Source: Bacillota bacterium
GTDB lineage: Bacteria; Bacillota; Clostridia; Peptostreptococcales; Anaerovoracaceae
Reading direction: 5' to 3'
Assembly: GCA_017543805.1 (NCBI GenBank)
Contig: JAFYFK010000230.1
Span: forward strand, 1-7,299
Length of the DNA: 7,299 bases
Under the pieces are notes generated by a model that was not told the DNA's origin, searched no databases, and worked only from the letters and a program-made list of their open reading frames with translations. This document shows positions 6,314 to 7,299 of the stretch, piece after piece. Position 1 is the stretch's first letter; each line of letters begins with the position of its first letter. The position numbers and the translations under genes were made by a program.

Positions 6314-7299
6314 ATGAAGCGCATACTCAGCATACTGTTTACGATTTGCCTGCTGGCGGCCATGCTGCCTGTACAGGCCATGCCCGTCTATGCGAATCCG
6401 TCAGACGAAGGCACGCTGCACGTCGCCTGCAATATGGACGGCGCTGATGTTTACATAGACGGCGAGCTGTATGAACCGGCCGTCACCCCCTGCGATATTC
6501 CCGTACCTGCAGGAGAACACGATGTTAAGGTATGCATGGCAGGCTATATTGACTACGCCGAAACAGCAGCGGTGACCGCGGGAGGGACGGCAAACGTCGC
6601 CGCGACCCTGCGCGCGGATATCCCGAGCCCCGGCGACCCGGGCGTCCGGGTGATAATGGTAACCGACCGCTTTGATGACGGGCTTGGGAACAACACATAT
6701 CAGACCTGCACATGGGAAAACTACGTTAAATATGGCATCAACGAGGCCGGCATCAATTACGACAATCTCGCTCCATGGAACGACGGTTTTTATGAATACC
6801 GGACTTTCGCAGAAGGAGTTAGTCTCCGAATGGCGCTCTGCATAGCCGCCAACGACACCGGCTGGTATGATGAGGAAAACCAGATCCGCTGGCACTATCT
6901 TATTGAATTCGAAGACACGGAAGATGACATTTTCTACATTGTCGGAAACGACATCTATATACCAGGCCGCGGAGGCCATACTGACAAAATGGATGGCGTG
7001 ATTGCGGAATCGACACGCTTTGAAGGACCGACTGCGGATGGCTGCATAACTATCAATGGAGACAGAGACAGAAACGGTACAGCGGATGTAACACTTGCGG
7101 GCAAGAGAGATTACGGGGACAGCAATGGACATCTGTACACTTTGCGTTTTTCCTGCTCTGACGTGCATATTAACGGAATACGATTCTCGGATAAAGCTGA
7201 CGTTTCCGTAAGTAAGGCATTTGACCAGCCTTCCTGTTATTATAATCTTAAGAATTTCCGTATAACCGGATGCAGCTTTGACGCCCTACGCAACGGAAC
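6314..7299 (+). CDS. Secreted protein with PEGA domain and parallel beta-helix (3' end outside window)
   Basis: The plus-strand frame from the ATG at 6314 stays open to the right edge (328 codons and two bases). Residues 1-27 are a signal peptide (MKRILSILFTICLLAAML, likely cleavage after VYA). Residues 33-99 match a PEGA domain: GTLHVACNMDGADVYIDGELY, then IPVPAGEHDVKVCMAGYIDY and a closing VAATL strand. This small surface-associated domain is usually found in envelope proteins. From about 112 the protein has the layout of exported right-handed beta-helix proteins: VTDRFDDG, then SLRMALCIAAND (170-181) resembling the CSLREAI...AN motif, YLIEFED (195-201), and beta-helix-like rungs such as GCITINGDRDRNG, DVHINGIRFSD and NLKNFRITGCSF (243-322). 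The product is probably wall- or surface-associated, perhaps binding polysaccharide or host material; no catalytic residues can be assigned from the visible part. It is transcribed divergently from the two-component operon, a common position for a regulated target. Confidence 0.9.
   Translation, partial: MKRILSILFTICLLAAMLPVQAMPVYANPSDEGTLHVACNMDGADVYIDGELYEPAVTPCDIPVPAGEHDVKVCMAGYIDYAETAAVTAGGTANVAATLRADIPSPGDPGVRVIMVTDRFDDGLGNNTYQTCTWENYVKYGINEAGINYDNLAPWNDGFYEYRTFAEGVSLRMALCIAANDTGWYDEENQIRWHYLIEFEDTEDDIFYIVGNDIYIPGRGGHTDKMDGVIAESTRFEGPTADGCITINGDRDRNGTADVTLAGKRDYGDSNGHLYTLRFSCSDVHINGIRFSDKADVSVSKAFDQPSCYYNLKNFRITGCSFDALRNG

Noticed and set aside
6401..7168. 255-codon minus-strand open frame opposite the beta-helix gene
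   Set aside because: The plus-strand gene has a signal peptide, PEGA motifs and a strong ribosome binding site; the antisense frame has none of these.

Overview
The window looks like part of a Gram-positive, Clostridia-like (Bacillota) chromosome, probably from an anaerobic gut or rumen type of bacterium. The grounds are strong AAGGAGG-type ribosome binding sites, tightly overlapping genes, a membrane sensor of a kind I know mainly from Clostridia, and large secreted proteins built from InlB-type B-repeats, Ig-like modules, a PEGA domain and a beta-helix. The DNA is moderately GC-rich by eye. No species can be named from it.

Layout. Positions 1-2528 (minus strand) carry most of a large secreted or surface repeat protein. 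It starts at 2528 and is still open at the left edge, so its C-terminus and any anchor lie outside. The 136-base gap 2529-2664 holds that gene's ribosome binding site and candidate promoter, plus a Rho-independent terminator for the next operon. Positions 2665-6192 (minus strand) are a three-gene two-component operon. In transcription order it encodes a polytopic sensor resembling a histidine kinase without its histidine (6192-4564), a membrane histidine kinase of the NarX/HisKA_3 type (4567-3278), and a NarL/LuxR-type response regulator (3288-2665). The genes overlap by 4 and 11 bases. Positions 6193-6313 are a compact divergent control region with two back-to-back extended -10 promoters and short repeats. 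From 6314 to the right edge (plus strand) runs a second secreted protein, with a signal peptide, a PEGA domain and the start of a parallel beta-helix, also open at the edge.

How the parts may fit together. Two large exported proteins flank a two-component system that contains two membrane sensor-like proteins. The simplest inference is that the sensors report an outside or envelope signal, the second one phosphorylates the regulator, and the regulator acts on the divergent region at 6193-6313 and perhaps on the promoter near 2564-2592. That would couple its own synthesis to that of one or both surface proteins. Nothing in the sequence proves this link.

The most interesting point is the pair of sensors. 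Their dimerisation helices align around HNRIGETL (kinase, H262) and YDRISEDL (partner, Y362), so the partner has tyrosine where the phosphoacceptor histidine should be. It also lacks a recognisable N-box asparagine and G-box. I saw no CRISPR array, tRNA, rRNA, insertion sequence or riboswitch.
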